DNA of 64,000 nucleotides from positions 98,985 through 162,984 of the forward strand of contig WBMZ01011565.1 in assembly GCA_013400975.1 (NCBI GenBank), in the 5' to 3' direction. Numbering within the stretch: the first letter of the stretch is position 1; every line of letters starts with the position of its first letter. Below the pieces are notes generated by a model. The model had not been told where the DNA came from. It ran no database searches and saw nothing but the letters and a program-made list of their open reading frames with translations. Source of the stretch: Atrichornis clamosus (taxonomy: Eukaryota; Chordata; Aves; Passeriformes; Menuridae). A program made the position numbers and the translations under genes. Shown here in pieces: positions 63,437 through 64,000 of the stretch.

Positions 63437-64000
63437 ATGATCTAGAGACTGACTTTTGGCCTTTTGCTAACAAAACTAAGAAACATTAAACAATTTGATT
63501 TTAAAATCCAAGACTGTGACATAAAGCAATATTTCACAAAGTCACTAAAACACTGATTTCTGGATGATGAGAAGTTATACATCATTTTGTCGTATTTTTA
63601 CATGGTTTGTTTTGTATCCTTTCATAATGGTACAGCTAATCCAGGTAAAGGAAGATATATATTGATGGTTTGGGCAGATAAATGTTGAATGGTTTTCTAT
63701 TTACACACAATGAACATTTCCTACTAGGGAAACTCAATAGAGCAGAGGTTTTATGTGAGAAATGTGAATGATAGTATGTGTGTATGAAATGATACCCAAC
63801 TGTTAGTAATCACCTTCTTTTTTTTTTCCCCCCAGATATGAATGACATATGGCAACAATTAAAAATTTAAGCAGATTTATAATTCAGATTAGATCAACTA
63901 CAATGTTGAAGTTTTGTGTTTCTGAATACTATTATTAAAATGTTTTGTTTTTCTTAAGTTTTAGCTAAATGTCCCAAAGGGAGGGAGGGACACAGGGAGG
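63437..64000. other. Gene-free end of window
   Basis: No gene seen. A strong polypyrimidine tract ending cccccag at 63813-63835 resembles a splice acceptor; the sequence after it has only a short frame (MNDIWQQLKI then stop). The last bases contain gggaggga-type purine repeats. Confidence 0.4.

Noticed and set aside
1..64000. CRISPR arrays, operons, phage or plasmid features
   Set aside because: None present: no regularly spaced repeats, no long prokaryotic-type genes, and the CR1/SINE/LTR content is vertebrate.

Overview
This window looks like ordinary, AT-rich, gene-poor DNA from a bird, and most likely from a passerine. Its recognisable repeats are nearly all 5'-truncated CR1 LINEs ending in the characteristic avian tail (cctttccaact... 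attctatgattc). One short element (4684-4786, minus strand) has a tRNA-Ile-like head joined to a CR1 3' tail, which is the architecture I know from the passerine SINE TguSINE1. An LTR fragment at about 23.7-24.1 kb resembles avian ERVL-type LTRs. I found no bacterial, phage, plasmid or CRISPR features.

Layout. 0-4.7 kb: AT-rich, no gene seen. 4.7 kb: tRNA-Ile/CR1 SINE. 4.8-13.8 kb: unique sequence with one plus-strand CR1 tail (10.6 kb) and two minus-strand CR1 stubs (12.6 and 13.7 kb). 13.8-21 kb: mostly unique; it holds the one open frame I would test first (16672-16947), which could encode a small cysteine-rich secreted peptide or be a terminal exon. 21 kb: a 190-bp direct duplication on either side of a single N, almost certainly an assembly artefact. 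21.9-26.3 kb: the densest repeat area (minus CR1, LTR fragment, an unexplained GC-rich block, plus CR1). 26.3-35.2 kb: no recognised repeat. 35.3-50.8 kb: CR1 copies of several ages on both strands, including an ancient amniote-type CR1 at 44.7-45.1 kb and an RT-end fragment at 47.9-48.2 kb. 50.8-62.7 kb: no clear repeat, but a GC- and CpG-enriched block at 53.15-53.83 kb and the longest open frame (182 codons, 54963-55511). 62.7-63.4 kb: the longest CR1 copy. The window ends near a strong splice-acceptor-like tract at 63.81-63.83 kb.

No protein-coding gene could be assigned with confidence. The open frames are short, none matches a family I recognise, and several of the longer ones lie antisense to CR1 or the LTR. 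The window is best read as intergenic or deep intronic sequence. The loci worth checking are the cysteine-rich frame, the CpG-enriched block, a few homeodomain-site-rich AT stretches that could be conserved enhancers, and the assembly duplication.
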